Part shown: positions 1 through 13,198 of the stretch, one piece after another | Position numbering within the stretch: the stretch's first letter is position 1 | Layout: each line of letters begins with the position of its first letter | Source of the DNA: Diploptera punctata | Taxonomy: Eukaryota; Arthropoda; Insecta; Blattodea; Blaberidae | Length of the DNA: 64,000 nucleotides | NCBI GenBank assembly: GCA_030220185.1 | Contig: JASPKZ010007797.1 | Coordinates: forward strand, 974,001-1,038,000 | Direction of reading: 5' to 3' | Position numbers and translations under genes: made by a program | Notes under the pieces: model-generated | Seen by the model: only the letters and a program-made list of their open reading frames with translations | Databases searched by the model: none | Told to the model about the DNA's origin: nothing

Positions 1-1024
1 CAATCCAAGCTTTAATGTTCTCAAAAAAAGTTTAAGCTGCAACGAGTCACATTTTATACACAAATCATGTGGTGGACTCTTGAAACGAATTGTGGCTTTT
101 CCTTCATTTACAAAACGAGTAAATACTTGCTCTATATTGTTCTTAACCTGAAACATTTCATTTATTATGTAAAACTTTCAATAAACACACTTGGTAAAAA
201 TAAATACTTTGGTTAAACTTTCCAACAAATAATAAACTCCTGTCAAATTTTGTTCTTAGGGTTTCATTTTTCAAGTTATTTACTACTATTACAATGATTT
301 TTACATGTTTTCTAATGATTGTTTGAATACATTGAATATTACAATATTGAACTACATACATACCATAAAGACATGGCAGCCATATTGATTTTAACGAATA
401 TTCTATGCAGCCAATTAAGACTATGTACGTGTTCCAGTGCAACCAACATAGAGTTAATACTAATTACCTTTACACATATACTTCAGAACTTATTATTTAC
501 ACTACCTAATTTCGGGCATTGCATTCTTTCAGGTTAGAGCCTTTTAGATTGGTCTTTCACAGGTTAAAGTACTTTAATTGCATTAGGTTAGCTTTTATGT
601 TGGTTGGCAACACAAGTTCAAATATGGTTTATATGTTGGCTGTAACCTGTGATTCCATAGTGTAAACTACTTCTCGTCTGCTGGTGCATTTGCATGGTGT
701 ATGGTTGGGACTTGGAAAAATTGTTCATGTCACATATTGGAAAGTATTTCCAAATACTTTTTTTTAACAATCAATAAATTAATCAGATTTTACATCTCAC
801 CTTATATATTTTAATTCTTATTTATAGATGTTTTAAGGTCACATACAGGGTCTATATTATACAGTGCGATCAGTATAGCACTGGACAGCAGACGTGGGAA
901 TTTCACTATACACTGCTGATGCACTCGCAGTGGGGAACAGACAGCATAGGATCATGGTGATACAACCACACACATTTTCGTAACTATTTTACAAATTGTG
1001 ATATTTACCTACTTTATTGAAGCA

Positions 1025-1232
1025 TGTGCTTGAACTGTTCGCCTTCATTGTCCATACATTTTTTTGACACCTCTTTATAAAATTTGTTGTAGAGATTATG
1101 GACTGTTGTACGTGACGGAATTTTTACACCTGGTAATCGTGTTTCAAAAAGTATTCGTACTTGGCTGGCAGACTGAGTTAACAAATATTGATCATAAATA
1201 AATACACGTTCAGTAGAAAAATTATTAGCCAT
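1025..1232 (-). pseudogene. Fragment of mariner-type DNA-binding domain (DUF4817-like)
   Basis: MANNFSTERVFIYDQYLLTQ, then a degenerate SRTTVHNLYNKFYKEV. The pattern (MA.NF/YS..E...I...Y..., PS..T...L..KF) matches the N-terminal helix-turn-helix of mariner-like transposases annotated as DUF4817. Only about 68 codons remain; the open frame running upstream of it is SINE sequence. Confidence 0.6.
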
Positions 1233-1245
1233 TATACAGTTTACA

Positions 1246-1560
1246 GTCCACTGCTGTGGTCTCGAGGTAGCATGCTGCCTAGTCACACAGTGGGCCCGGG
1301 TTCGATCCCCGGTCAGGGCAGTTTTTCTGGGTGAGGTTTTTATTGGGGTTTTTCCTCGCCTGTAAGACAAATGTCAGAAAACTTTAAGGCCCAAACGGTC
1401 CCCAAAATCATCATCCTTATCATTATCATCCTTCACCAGTGTGGAAAGCAACGGGAAGCTACCACACCTACAATTCCCTAGTAAAACTACAAGCATAGCA
1501 TGAAAATGCCAGGATTGCAGTGAAGGACCTGCCTTCGGGCAGAATTACTATGGAGGGATG
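1246..1560 (+). repeat. SINE S1 copy
   Basis: tRNA-like head (GAGGTAGCATGCTGCC..., B-box GGTTCGATCCC), then GTGAGGTTTTTATTGGGGTT, CATCCTTCACC, GGAAGCTACCACACCTA and a tail GCAGTGAAGGACCTGCC ending in GGATGGATA. Other copies: 24491-24793 (minus), 39098-39275 (plus, 3' truncated), 45567-45887 (minus). Confidence 0.8.
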
Positions 1561-2094
1561 GATACAGTTTACACTCTACTCTTATATACACGTCATTCAG
1601 TTTACACTTATACATGCCTGCTTCATAAGATACAAATTTTAAAATTGAAATAACTTATACACACGCCATTCAGTACACAAGGAAAGCGAGCCAGCACCTT
1701 ATCCACTCAAAGCATATAATCTGAATGTGTGGGATATGCTTGTATACTGCTGAGTCTGCACGTGTAAGCCTTCATCACCACACAGCACAAACCCCGCGTC
1801 TGCTGTCCAATGCTATACTGATTGCACAGTAGGTTGTGAAAACAACACCATGTTCCACTGAAGATATAGTTGAAAATAATATAAAGTTTTCCTAAAACTT
1901 GCTCTCCTATAAAATTATAGTTTTCTGTCATGGTGTCTTTTATCTCCGACATACAGAATTGTTCATTTGAACAAAATCATTGGTTGACAAGTAAATAATT
2001 ACCAATATCACTACCACAACATGTGTAAATAACAATAGCAACATAAAGTATGTCATCCTTTTGGTGACCTTAATTGAATAAATACAATAAATTT

Positions 2095-2370
2095 AATATT
2101 GTTATTATTTTATTTAACGACGTTCTTTGACAGCTAAGGTCTTAAAGACGCAATTTAAAATTGGGTTGAAAGAGAACGTATTTTGCTTGAGGCCTCTTCT
2201 TTCAGGCTTGAAGTAATTTTATGTGCTGTAAATCTACAAGGAGGCCATAGATTTAGTTTCATTACAATACTCAGGACTTTTACACCCTAGAAAATCCATC
2301 GAACGGATTTGAACCCATGGATCTTGGAACCAGAGGCAAACCTCTAGTTAACCATGAGCCTCGACAATAT
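2095..2370 (-). repeat. Possible tRNA-like SINE
   Basis: Inverted B-box-like GGATTTGAACCC at about 2302 with GCCTCGACAA end, and a TTATTTAACGACG stretch at 2108. Only one copy in window. Confidence 0.3.
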
Positions 2371-2889
2371 TTTTGATAAACATCAAGAATGTTGTAATAC
2401 CTACTTATTTTCTTACCTTATATCTTGTACCTAATTTATTCTGTGCTGACTGATGTAGTATAAAAAGTTCCGAGTCTTTACCATGAAGTTTACCAATACC
2501 AACAGACGACCATTGACTTCGACCTTTCCCAGCAATGTTGAGTGAAGGAAGAAGACGATTGCATATTTCAACATTTCCAACTATTTTCATCGTTATATAT
2601 GCACCACAAAACACTCAATAATAAATATTATCTAGCCGTGTATACACTTCGCTCAGCACAAACTAAACTTAGGCGCTATTTCAGGGAGCAAGACGCTGCT
2701 GCTCTCTATATTGCTGTTACTGAAGACTGAAGCGCTTTAGCAAATATGGCGACCGCTGCTACAATGGAAGCGGCAAATTCAATTTGTTCAAAGAGTTATT
2801 TTACGCGCTATTGAGATTAACGGTGTTTACAATTAAAATGAGAAACACGCCATAGCGTTATTAGTTTATAGAATGTGCTAAAAACTGGA

Positions 2890-3045
2890 GATCGGTGGTT
2901 TGGGCCCTGATATCCATTAAATCTGTAATTTAATGGTGTCATTCATTCTAGGGATAAAGGAGGCCATCACGCAGGACTGACATCTCGTGCAAAGTCGGAG
3001 CCATAACCTTCTACTACCCCGAGGGTCTTCCAAGATCTATAGTGT
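2890..3045 (+). repeat. Repeat S5 copy
   Basis: Shares CTGATATC..., GGATAAAGGAGGCCAT, CTGACATCTCGTGC and GGAGCCATAACC-type blocks with 47560-47765; an interspersed repeat of unknown class. Confidence 0.45.
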
Positions 3046-3329
3046 GATCTCTTGATAATAATTTAAAGGGATGTTGAGAATGGTTGACTATTTTTTTATC
3101 GATGTTATAAAAACATGAATAGATAGTTCAAAATCAAATATTACACAAACAAAAATTGTATGAAAAAATGCTACATATAGTTTCTTAATTATAAAAAATA
3201 TTCACTCTTGTAAATTCCCTATTTTATATTACACCTTAAGTAAAAAAGTATTCCAGATGATGTCATTCAGCAGCTTTGGAGAGCACTCGCATAATTTCAG
3301 TAAGAGACATCGTTCCCAAATCTGGTCCC

Positions 3330-3455
3330 ATGTCATGTTCAAGAATCAAATTTTGCTGCAGAGCTACCAGTATGTAGTAGTTTGAATCCCCATGGAGGAA
3401 GAAATTTTCTCATGGAATTTAGGCCAGTATAGGACCAATGCCCATATAAGCATCA
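3330..3455 (+). repeat. SINE S2 fragment
   Basis: AATCCCCATGGAGGAAGAAATTTTCTCATGG matches the B-box-to-body junction in part (GGAGGAAGAAATTTTCTC shown); neighbouring sequence is decayed. Confidence 0.6.
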
Positions 3456-3459
3456 TTAT

Positions 3460-4770
3460 CAACTTTTCAAACAAAGCTAACTTAATGGTAGTCCCTGCTT
3501 AAATTAAAAGGGGGTTCACTAGACTATCCTTAAAATTAGTTTTTAATTAATTTAATAGGATGCATAAAAAAATTAAAATCCCATAAAACAAATACCATTG
3601 AAATAATTTTAACATATTTCTCTCACCATAAGAACATTCATAACATGGGGCTTTCAGGTTGGCTCAATAGTTTCTGCCAGAATTTGTATTTTTGTACCGC
3701 TAGTTCCACCAGCAACAAGACATGAAAATAAGTTCACTTTTCCCTCACCTGTCTTCTAACAAAGGAACTGTCAACCATTGCATATTGAAATTTCTTCCAG
3801 AGAAGCATTGTGAAGTAGAAAGCCTGTGTCTAAAAACAATTATCTGCCTTTTTAACTGCAAATCACTAAAATCCAGTGCCAAATCTCTCATTTAAACTAC
3901 AGGGAAGTAATACAACTCCTGAATATACAGTATATTGGTAAATTGGATAACCCTATCTGCCATCCACCCTGTATCCTGCCTCACTCCACTCCACTGTTAC
4001 CCATGCAGGGAGTCCATCTGCTCCATACAGTGGGTTGCCATTGCTGGATTTTGGCTTCAATTTCTGTGCCTTGCAGTTAAAAATGACAGATTTTTTTGGA
4101 CAGGCCTTGATACATCACAATGCTTCTCTGTGAGAAATTTCAAGATAAGTTTTGCCATGTAATTGATGATAGTCAATGAATTGATTTCAGAATGTTCAAA
4201 TAAAGAAAATATACCTCTGGGTTTCTAAGCTTTCCTGCATGAGATTTCTGCAGCAGAAACACATGGCTGATTCAAACTCACTGGGCATTTAAGAAATATG
4301 CTAAAAAGTACAGGTACACTATTTCTCATCACAACTATTCACTATTTTTAATAAATTGAATTTTTCTTGGAAGTTCAGAGAACTACTGAACATATTGGAA
4401 GTGCCACCATTGACAATGAAAAGATGTTACCAGCTGAAAAAAAAAACATAATCTTGGAATGGACAAATTCCCTAAACTGTAAATTCAGTTTGATGATAAT
4501 AAATTAATTTCTTTATAATAATCAAAACAAATTTAATTTTTACATGTGACTATTATGATAAAGTATGCCAGAATAATAATTATTTGTAGTTGGCAATTAA
4601 TATTTTTTATTTATTAAGATTTTCAAGTTTATAAAATTGTGCAACTTGGTGGTGTAAACTAAAAACCACCTATAAAATTGTCTCAACTTTGATTAAGTCT
4701 CATTTTGATTATTGTGACTTACTCTTGATCGATTTGAGCATCAAATTAGGACAAAGTTCATAATGCTTGT
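3460..4770. other. AT-rich DNA, no gene seen
   Basis: No open frame with a recognisable domain, no clear repeat copy within the window. Confidence 0.5.
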
Positions 4771-4774
4771 GCAC

Positions 4775-4777
<3 letters not shown>

Positions 4778-4812
<35 letters not shown>
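4778..4812. repeat. (TA)n microsatellite
   Basis: Alternating AT run; similar runs at 21500-21533, 27538-27553 (after CT repeat) and 31405-31432. Confidence 0.9.
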
Positions 4813-4815
<3 letters not shown>

Positions 4816-5347
4816 GCCTCTGTAACTCCAGCATTAGAAACTTTGTGTTGACTCCAATTTGAAGACAGGAGAAAGATACACACACAATTTGTTCAACTCA
4901 TCACTCTTTTACCTTTCTGCTTGCTTCCATTCACCATAACTTGAACACACATTCCAAGAGACAACTTAACTATAACTGTACCTCTGTATCAAACATCTCA
5001 CTATTCCTCATTCTTCCTTGTTTCGGCTACCTGCCTCTGGAATATACTAGTAGCGTCAATAAATAACCAACATTATGCTCTACAGATGTATTTCTTGCTG
5101 CATATTGAAATAAATGAATACAAACAATTTATGAGGTAAGATGAACAGACTCACCTCATAATGTTACTTCCTATAATAATTTATTAATTTGCAGAATGTC
5201 TCTCTTTTTCCCTAAAATTATGGATTTTTTTCTCTCTCAAGCCCATTACCTGATTAATATGGGAAACTTTCCAAAATGAAAATAATATCGGGACCAAGCC
5301 AATTCCATATTGAACAGATTTCACTGTTTATATAAATGAATCGGGAA

Positions 5348-5562
5348 TTATTTTTATTTTTACATCTCACCACATAAAACTCCATGATTTTCATAGGACC
5401 AGTTTCTGAAGACATCCCTTCTATCCTCAGCTAAAACTCTGACTTGGAGGATAGGTGTGCTTTCAGAAACTGGCCCTGTGAAAATCACAGTTTTAAGAGG
5501 CAAGATGTAAAAATAAATTCTAATTTATTTATATAAATTACCTCATAGTGTTATTTCCCATC
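5348..5562. mobile_element. Small PLE-like fold-back
   Basis: Inverted blocks TTTTTACATCTCACCACATA / GAGGCAAGATGTAAAAA and ACCAGTTTCTGAA / TTCAGAAACTGG, then a CCTCATAGTGTTATTTCCC terminus at about 5543. A separate terminus fragment is at 5132-5192. Confidence 0.6.
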
Positions 5563-5854
5563 GTAATTTTTATTGAGGTTCACTGTAACTGTATAATTTA
5601 ACCCTGATCCTCTAACAGGTGAAATACTATCAAAAAATTAAAAATTGTTCTCTCTACAATACAGTTCATAATTAATAAAAAAATTAATTATTTTGTAACA
5701 TTTATTAAAGGAAGTATGGGGGAAAGGAAGAAAAACATGTATATATTTACAAATCCTTTCAAGTGGGTTTAAAATTTTAAAAAGGTTATTAAATAATAAT
5801 TAGGGTTTTACAACTGAAATATGTCAATAACATTATCTTACAATTGAACTTTTA

Positions 5855-6119
5855 TAGGAAAAAATTACTATGAGGTTTAATTTAAGATTGAATTAAAATA
5901 CTTCATACATCACCCCATATCCAGTCTTCTAATTATATTGTAGTTTCAAAGCCTTGGCAGCTTCATCAGTATATCTCGTTGACTGATGTTATGTCAATCA
6001 GAATAACTACTTCAGTCAATGAGATATACTGAAGATGAAGCTGCCAAGGCTTTGAAACTGCAGTATAATTATAAGACTGGATATGAGGTGAGGTATGAAG
6101 TATTTTAATTTAATCTTAA
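5855..6119. mobile_element. PLE fold-back next to the LTR element
   Basis: Left terminus AGGAAAAAATTACTATGAGG at 5858. The arms share CCAGTCTTCTAATTATA and GCTTCATC/GATGAAGC blocks, closing near 5990. The right arm has a complete hammerhead-like core (6029-6065); the left arm has lost four bases from the CTGAAGA box. The terminus ATATGAGGTGAGGTATGAAG is at 6081-6100. Confidence 0.75.
6029..6065 (+). ncRNA. Hammerhead-ribozyme-like motif
   Basis: CTGAAGA, T, stem II GAAGC/GCTTT with loop TGCCAAG, GAAA, stem III A-C/G-T with loop TGCA, cleavage triplet GTA. Stem I would use the flanking TATA / TAATTATA. Confidence 0.6.
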
Positions 6120-6154
6120 CATCTTCCAAATTAGTTATTTACAAAGACCTTCAC

Positions 6155-7010
6155 TATTATAAATGCATCAGGCCCTAATTTCAGATATCATAAAAAATAA
6201 AGACAAAAGATGGAATATAATTCTATTAAAATAGTTAATAATTCTTGGTAAGAAAATCTTGTAGTTAGGAAATTTGTAATCAAATTTTAAACAGTTCGTG
6301 ATAACCAAACAGTGTTATCATAGGGTCAAAGAGGGATGGTGACTCCTGTTCAACTTCAAGTTGCATCATCTTGACCCTTGGATGTGTAATTGTGACATGA
6401 TAATAGCTAGTACTGGTATGAGAGTATTATCTTATGTTTCGAGATGCATAAAAAGAAGTGTCGAGAAAGGACACGGAGTCAGCAGTGGGACTGAGGCGGT
6501 CCCTCAGGAGGGCCCGCGGGCCGGTGGCATCTACATGGGTAACGTATTTGCACCTGACACTTTTGGGTCATTTTAAGACTTAGAACTAAATAAAAATAAC
6601 TTCACTTAAATAAAAGTAACTTCACTTAAATAAATCATTTTAAGACTCAGAATTAAATAAGGACCAGATGGTCAAATAAACTTCAATTTAATATTACACA
6701 AAGTTGAACATTTTCAAAGGATCGGTTTCTATCTCTCTGAATTTAAACATTTTAATAATTTTGAATATTTTGACTGGGACAATGTGGCGATTTCAGCTGA
6801 TTTTTATAACAGTTTTTTGACTTGATTTTATTTATGTTTGGTACTTATTTTAATAAATAATGTTATTTTTCGTTTACTGTGGTTTCATTTGGTTAATTAT
6901 AGAACTACTCCTCCATAACCAAGGCCAACCGCTCGGGCCAAAGACCACTTAAACAATAGTGAACTTAACGCTATCGTTACGCTGGGGCTTAACAGACGTG
7001 CCGCGTAATA
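6155..7010 (+). repeat. 5' LTR of the 11.8-kb element
   Basis: 856 bp, essentially identical to 17121-17977. It starts TATTATAAATGC, which includes a TATA-like motif, and ends CGCGTAATA. Several AATAAA motifs occur in the second half. It contains a small GC-rich patch (6490-6535) and a short duplicated AT-rich segment (about 6590-6650). A 71-codon open frame inside (6361-6576) differs from its LTR partner because of a one-base indel, so it is not treated as a gene. Confidence 0.85.
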
Positions 7011-7040
7011 TTCTGGTGGCTGGCGATGGGATATTCGTGA
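7011..7040 (+). promoter_or_regulatory. Candidate primer-binding region after the 5' LTR
   Basis: Internal DNA begins TTCTGGTGGCTGGCGATGGG directly after the LTR. A TGG-beginning, G-rich stretch a few bases past the 5' LTR is the expected place for tRNA primer pairing. I could not match it to a particular tRNA by eye. Confidence 0.4.
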
Positions 7041-9841
7041 AAATAAGTTATTATTATAATCACGAATAAAAAAATATCGAACCTTAGACCACAAATTAAA
7101 CTTCAATTCACATACAGTAAAAATTTATATGTTTTTTTTCAATTTGGAAGAGAAGAGTCACATTGAATAAACTACGTCTTTTAAAAACAGAGAGAGTCAC
7201 GAAAATATTCAACTTTGGGACATTATTATTTGGCTTTAGGTTATGTTATATTTTTTTTTGGATCTAATATTTGGGTTTTATAGATAATAGGAAAATTTTG
7301 GATATATCGTGTTTTAGGTTATGTTTTTGGTATTGATGTTTTTCAACCAATATTTTCATTTTCTTTTCTGGGCATAATTAAGTTTTTTTTACAATGGGAA
7401 AAACATATATATACGACAATTTTGGTGTTGTTGATAATTTTTTTAGGTGTTATTTTCTTTTTAGGCAGACAATTATAGGTACATTAATTTTTTTTCTTCT
7501 TCTATGTTATATGGTAGGTTCATTTTATAACTTGATTTTTTGATATATCTAAGGTTTATGAATTAATTTGGTGTTTTCAGGTGAAGGATATTGTTTTTTG
7601 TTTTGTTTTGTTGTTAACCTAGGTTATGATATTTCTTTTTGTAGAGTGTTATAATTTTAGTTTTGTTGTGTGGCAATATCTCATCCAATGCTAATAATTG
7701 TGTATAATAATAATTGGTGGGGTGGGACAAGACAAGCTTTTTTACTTACGCGACTTGTACCATTTTCTCTTTTTTTTTTGTAATTTAAAGTATTGTATGT
7801 GTTAATGGATCAGTTTTGCAAGAGATGTAACCGCTGTTTAAATATGTATAATTAACACGAAATGAAGTAGTGGAAATATGATTTAACATGGTAATCGCCC
7901 GACATTTTGAATTTTTCATAGAGTAACAAATATGAAGATGTACTTTATTTTACGTATCAAATCACATTTAAAACGCAAGGAACATAAAAGCTAACCCAAC
8001 CTAAATCAATTACTGTAACAAATAAATCATTAAATTTCAAAACCTGGTAAAACTGCTCAGGCGAAAGTCTGAAGTATTCTAAAATTTGGTATATTCATCA
8101 ACCATATGTTTATTTAAGAATTAAGAATAATTTATTCTACAATTTTCCATACAACATTCTTATGATGCTGTTGCTCTAGGTACCTTTTCTGTCTTTACTA
8201 ATATTTCGAACTATTTTAATCGTTTTCCAACGACACTTGAAACTTTTTGATGAAGAATTTTAATATGTTTATCTATGTACACAAATTATGACTTTTCCTC
8301 TCAATTTATTTTCAAAGTTCTTTATTAGAATTGAAGTTGGCATACGTGAACGCTCATAAAATTAAATCCACCAGATGGCAGGACATTTGTGTGAATGACC
8401 AGCATTTGCATTTAATTCCAAACCATATTTTAAGAAATAAATGTTCAATCACTTAAAATTGTTAGATTCCGATTGGTCAATTTAGTGTGCATCAGATTAG
8501 TTTATAGTTTACTAAATAGGATGTATATAATTTATTTTATCAGGTTATGCAGGGACAGGCTTGTATACATTGGGTTTTGTAAACACATTTGGAAATGTAT
8601 TATGAACGTTGGTCATTTTGATTTTCCATATATGTGGTGCCATCTGGCGACAATTCCATAAACATATGCGCTGTAACGTTTGCGCTCCATGCTGAACCAG
8701 CATCACGCCGAGCGAAACGCGAATTCGCGTCACGTCGGGCGCGACACGCTGTATAATAAACCGTAGCATTATAACTTATGTGGTCATGTCAGGAAATAGT
8801 TCCACTTTATTTTCATATTTACAAGTAAAATAATGAAGTAATAATTACATCTCTTAGCTAAATACGTTTAATATAGTGTTTTATTAATATTTATTGAAAT
8901 TAGATACTCTTAACGTGGGTAGGAAAAAAAAAAAAGCTTGTGTACTCCCACCCGGACAATATTTTATTATTTCGCCTATCGGTAAGACGTGGCACGATCA
9001 TATATACACATAAATCATTTCTGAAAGCATCACCGCGAGAGATAAGCCCAAGGGATCATAGGTTGCTTTACACGCCACTAGATGGGAAATTTTTGTTATA
9101 TTGAACCTTTTATATTTTTGGAAAAGGATAATAGATTTAAGCAAACAAGATGGCGGAAACATCTTATGCTAACGCTACTAATGCACTAAACACTCATACC
9201 ACGTTTGCACCATGCAAACATTCATTTTTTTTTTATATATATATTCACGTAAAACGCGATCTTGGATATCTGGATAGAGATGGGACACGAAAAATTAATT
9301 TATGGTTTATTAACTAGGTAGTTTTTTTTTTGGATAAAGAACTAGGAAGTTGGCTAACGTCTATTATATTTTTGTTTTGTTTCTCAAAATGGCCACGATG
9401 ACTACAGAGCCTTCTAACGGAGTCTATATTAAACATTACAGCTACCCCGTAGGAAACTAATTCTATCCACTTCAATCAAATAAAATTCTACTTATATTCA
9501 GGCTAATAATCAAAAAATATTATTGACATAAATGCAAGGAAAAAAATAAATCGATTGATATTTAAGTCCCCATGCTGCAACACGTGCATCCACACTGGTA
9601 ATTAATCTTGGCCCACGTGAGGCTCGAGGAACCGCGTTATGACTTGCAATAAATGATTTATATTGGGAAAATAAAATTAACAATTACTCTAATAATAAGA
9701 CTATAAAAAAAAAATTGTCATTACAAAAAAAAATAACCGAAAACTAGCAGGAAAATAGTTCGGGAATTGGAAAACGTAAAAAATCAGAGGATTTGTAAAT
9801 AGAGTAATATCTGTGAAAAATGAAGTAACATTTAAAGTAAC
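7041..9841. other. LTR-element internal DNA, no gene seen (5' part)
   Basis: T-rich on the plus strand from 7110 to 7800, then mixed AT-rich. No reading frame with a recognisable domain. A GC-rich, partly palindromic patch (about 8690-8755, with an ACGCGAATTCGCGT core) stands out from its surroundings. Confidence 0.6.
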
Positions 9842-10115
9842 ATATTCCCCTACCGGAGATCTTGAGGTGGCGGAAATGTTAGGGCTCCCAATATTTCTAG
9901 ACAATCGGCACTTAATGTCAGCCGGGTTATCAGCCCTGCGTGACGTCCGCCCTTTACCCAGAACAAGAGTCTGGTACTCATTTCAGTTAGAGGCTGAATC
10001 GACCCCAGGGCCATAGTGCCGCCCGAAGGTTTAGATCAGGTTAAAATCCTAAAACATACCGGGACTTGAACCCCCGACTTTTCAGCTTGTAGCGCAGTAC
10101 CATACTATCCACTAT
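9842..10115 (-). repeat. SINE family S3 copy inside the LTR element
   Basis: On the minus strand this begins with a tRNA-like part (B-box-like GTTCAAGTCCC at about 10064-10074) and continues into a body shared with 23935-24140 (motifs CCCAGGGCCAT, AAGGTTTAGATCAGG-type, CTTTACCC). tRNA-derived SINE structure is inferred from the promoter-like half and the second copy. Confidence 0.55.
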
Positions 10116-10650
10116 GCTAGTAGAAATAAATACTCATACTGAATATAACAAAGAAATTTTAAACACGATTAAAGTTACAACCGCCTACCGTGCGACCTTG
10201 ACAAGGCAGGGCATGAGGCAAATAGTACCGATTGCCGCTGGAAATGATTCTGGGATTTTTATGGTAAGGCGAGCACCATTATATTTAGGAACGTTTTCAG
10301 TTAAAAATCGAGGGAACTACTGGCTGCGCGATTTAAAATTAATAATAAGAAAACACGATAAAATAATAATCGTCACACGAAGTTCGGGTACAAATCATAC
10401 TTTCATAATGCGAGATAATGTAAAAGATTGGATGACAAATAAAATAATAATAAAATTAGGGAACGTTCAAGAAAATAGGAGTTTTCTGAATAATAGATAT
10501 GAAATCACCAGCGTGGAAAATTGGAAAATGGAAAATCGCCATCTTGAGAGATATTGTGTTTTGAGACACGTCTTGCACGAAACGGAGTGTCCCAGGAGGT
10601 CACATAGCGATAACAGTCAGCAAAGCTCTGGAATGTGTTTAATTTGGTGA
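10114..10650 (+). CDS. Hypothetical 178-residue open frame in the LTR element
   Basis: The longest plus-strand open frame in the element interior. Its start region overlaps the S3 SINE, so the first residues are probably not native. Later residues are of ordinary composition with several Asn/Ile/Arg-rich segments. I see no zinc knuckle, protease, reverse transcriptase or integrase signature, so it is not recognisable gag or pol. It may be a remnant of an older coding region or a chance frame. Confidence 0.2.
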   Translation: MLVEINTHTEYNKEILNTIKVTTAYRATLTRQGMRQIVPIAAGNDSGIFMVRRAPLYLGTFSVKNRGNYWLRDLKLIIRKHDKIIIVTRSSGTNHTFIMRDNVKDWMTNKIIIKLGNVQENRSFLNNRYEITSVENWKMENRHLERYCVLRHVLHETECPRRSHSDNSQQSSGMCLIW

Positions 10651-11512
10651 TAGTTAGATTAACCACACAGATAAGGACTCCAAAACCGATTGCCTCAGGA
10701 ATATGAACAAAATTTAGATTAGGAGCAATTACAGGGACATAATTTTTTTTTTCTTTCGAGACATCAGAAAACGTACGTTAAATAAAGAAAATAAAGTGGC
10801 ATATGGGCAATCAAAGGGATCTTAGATTTGAAACCCGAGAAAGTGAACAAGGGGTATGAAGACTTAGGAGAGATAAACGAGAACTCGAGCATAGAGGGGA
10901 ATGGAGAATTAGCACAATCAAAAGATGAACTCAACTAATGAGGAAGGCAGATTCTAGTTTCGAACACACAGAGTATGGAAAAGGGGCATGGAAACTTCGG
11001 ATAAATTAGAGAGAACTCGATCAAAAGCGGGAATTGAGATTAATAAAATGGAGGACTCGCTTGATCCGTAATTCAGATTTAGGTTTCGGAACCAAAAGAA
11101 TGGAGATTCTGTATAAATAAGAGAGCTCGAATAGAAGAGGGGAATGGAGATTGGGCATAATCATAGAGCTCCGCTAGTGATGGATTACGGAGGGGAGGTA
11201 GTAGAAACAAGATGCTTACAGAAAATGATAACAGGAGGATAGACGGATGCTTACAGAAATGATAGAGGAAGGGTAGACTTATTCCCAGACATATTTTCTT
11301 TTTGGCAGTAATCATGTTTTTTTTGGGTGAAATTAGGGTACTGACAAACAACCATCGACGAATAACCCTCAAGCCGAGTATGGGTAGGACGTTAGAGACT
11401 AGTTAGGATATCCACGTGAGATTGATGGGATGTGACCAGGTAGATCGAGCTATTAATATTAATGAGAATCCTAAAACTTAATAAAAATATAATAATAATA
11501 AACCACCAAGAA

Positions 11513-11567
<55 letters not shown>

Positions 11568-13180
11568 GTAATGACAATAACTATGCTAATAATAATAAAA
11601 ATGACATCAGTAATAACAATAAACCTTAACAATCATAATAATAAAAATAACATCAAATTACCAGTGTTGATAATGTATAATGAAAATAAGAAAACACAGT
11701 AATTTATAATTGACAATAATAATAATAATAATAATAATAATGGAATAAGAGCGAACTATCAGAAAATAATACTTATGTTTATGAATAAAAGGAAGGATAA
11801 CGGAAAACCATAATCTCATTTTTAGCAATTAGGACTCATTTAAGTATGAATGGGTTCCGGGATAAGTAGTAGGCTAGTTCGCGAGAAGATAACGTGGAAG
11901 CAGTCCAGATAAAGGCACGTAGTATGTCAAGCCTATAGCGGACGACGAATGATAGGCTATATTACCCAGGAGTTATGCCAACACGGAGGTTAGAACCGAT
12001 TTTAACATTGCAAGAAATCAGTAGTAACAATAGTCCAGATTAAGAAGGGAGGATGTGCATTATCCAACTTGGTGTGAGGAAAATTATACGTATTACGAAA
12101 AAGAACGGAAGAGGGACATGGGAACTTAGGAAAATTTATAAACTTTTGGAACGCAATGAAGAATAGGACAAGTTTTGAGAGATTTTCCCAGAATTACCGA
12201 GTGCAAACATGCAGGAATGATCGGAAAACAAATTAATTTATTCCCATAGTAATTTAGAAGATGGAGGTTAGGATACTTCACGGATAGTTAGGTGTCTTAA
12301 TCGATCTAGTGGAAGATATTATCCTATAAATTTGGAATTTCAAGGGCTACACTAAATAATATTTCTAAAAGAAATTACACAACAACTATTATACCCAACT
12401 GATCATGACGCTTGACTGAGGTGCCTACAGGAGGATACAGAGATAGAATCAGCGGCCGAGATCTCTCCCTCTGTATACCTCGATAGCATGTCAGTTAGGA
12501 CTAGTGACTAGTCGAATAGTAAACACACACACATATGGGATATGACATATTACGATAATAGATAAAAACTAGATCGCTTAAGACTCTTCATATTTAGGCC
12601 TACGAGGGATAATACAAGGATAGGCTACAACTTAGGTCAATCTAGGCTAGGTGACGTTAGAAACACTTAAACAGAGATGAAACTTTTACATAGTCGCACA
12701 CAAGGATACAAGTTGGGAAGGACTAAGGACCCTTTTGGAGAGGTTTTGACCTCGAAAATTTGGCGAGTTGCCTGAACACTTCGCCAACAAGCTAGGCAGG
12801 TGCAAGTCGGAAGGTGGGGCACCCCCGTTATGACATGATCTAGAGACAGAGAACTCCAAAATGATCTTGGGGCACTGGCCATAAAACCTTGCCGGCTTGG
12901 CACTGACGTTAGGGACCATATGGAACATCGTTGTTTAGGGAATGATAGGCATCAGGGAATTAACAATAAGAGGATACAAGGAAACATAGGAACAAATGGA
13001 AGCACAATACAATTACGGGCAAAAGAGACCCACGGAAAACTGTCGTGATACCCGGGTTTAGAGAGGGATGATGGCAATAGGGGAACCCCATCAAAAAGAT
13101 TAGGATAAAATCCACTTTTCCGATGAGGCGGCGTCCATGAGTTCAAAAAGGCTCTCCCTAAGGTTAATCCTGAGGCAGCA
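10651..13180. other. LTR-element internal DNA with AAT-type microsatellites, no gene seen
   Basis: Purine-rich plus strand with many short degenerate GGAA/GATTAGG-like motifs. An (AAT)n run lies at 11513-11570 and a shorter one at 11716-11743. The Leu-rich open frame on the minus strand at 11.4-11.6 kb is only the translation of the microsatellite. Confidence 0.6.
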
Positions 13181-13198
13181 GGATGAGTAGGATGGGGA

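Noticed and set aside
6361..6576. 71-residue open frame seen in both LTRs
   Set aside because: It lies in the LTR, its C-terminus changes with a single-base indel between the two copies, and it has no recognisable domain.
11392..11577. Open frame with about 20 consecutive Leu
   Set aside because: Minus-strand reading of an (AAT)n microsatellite.
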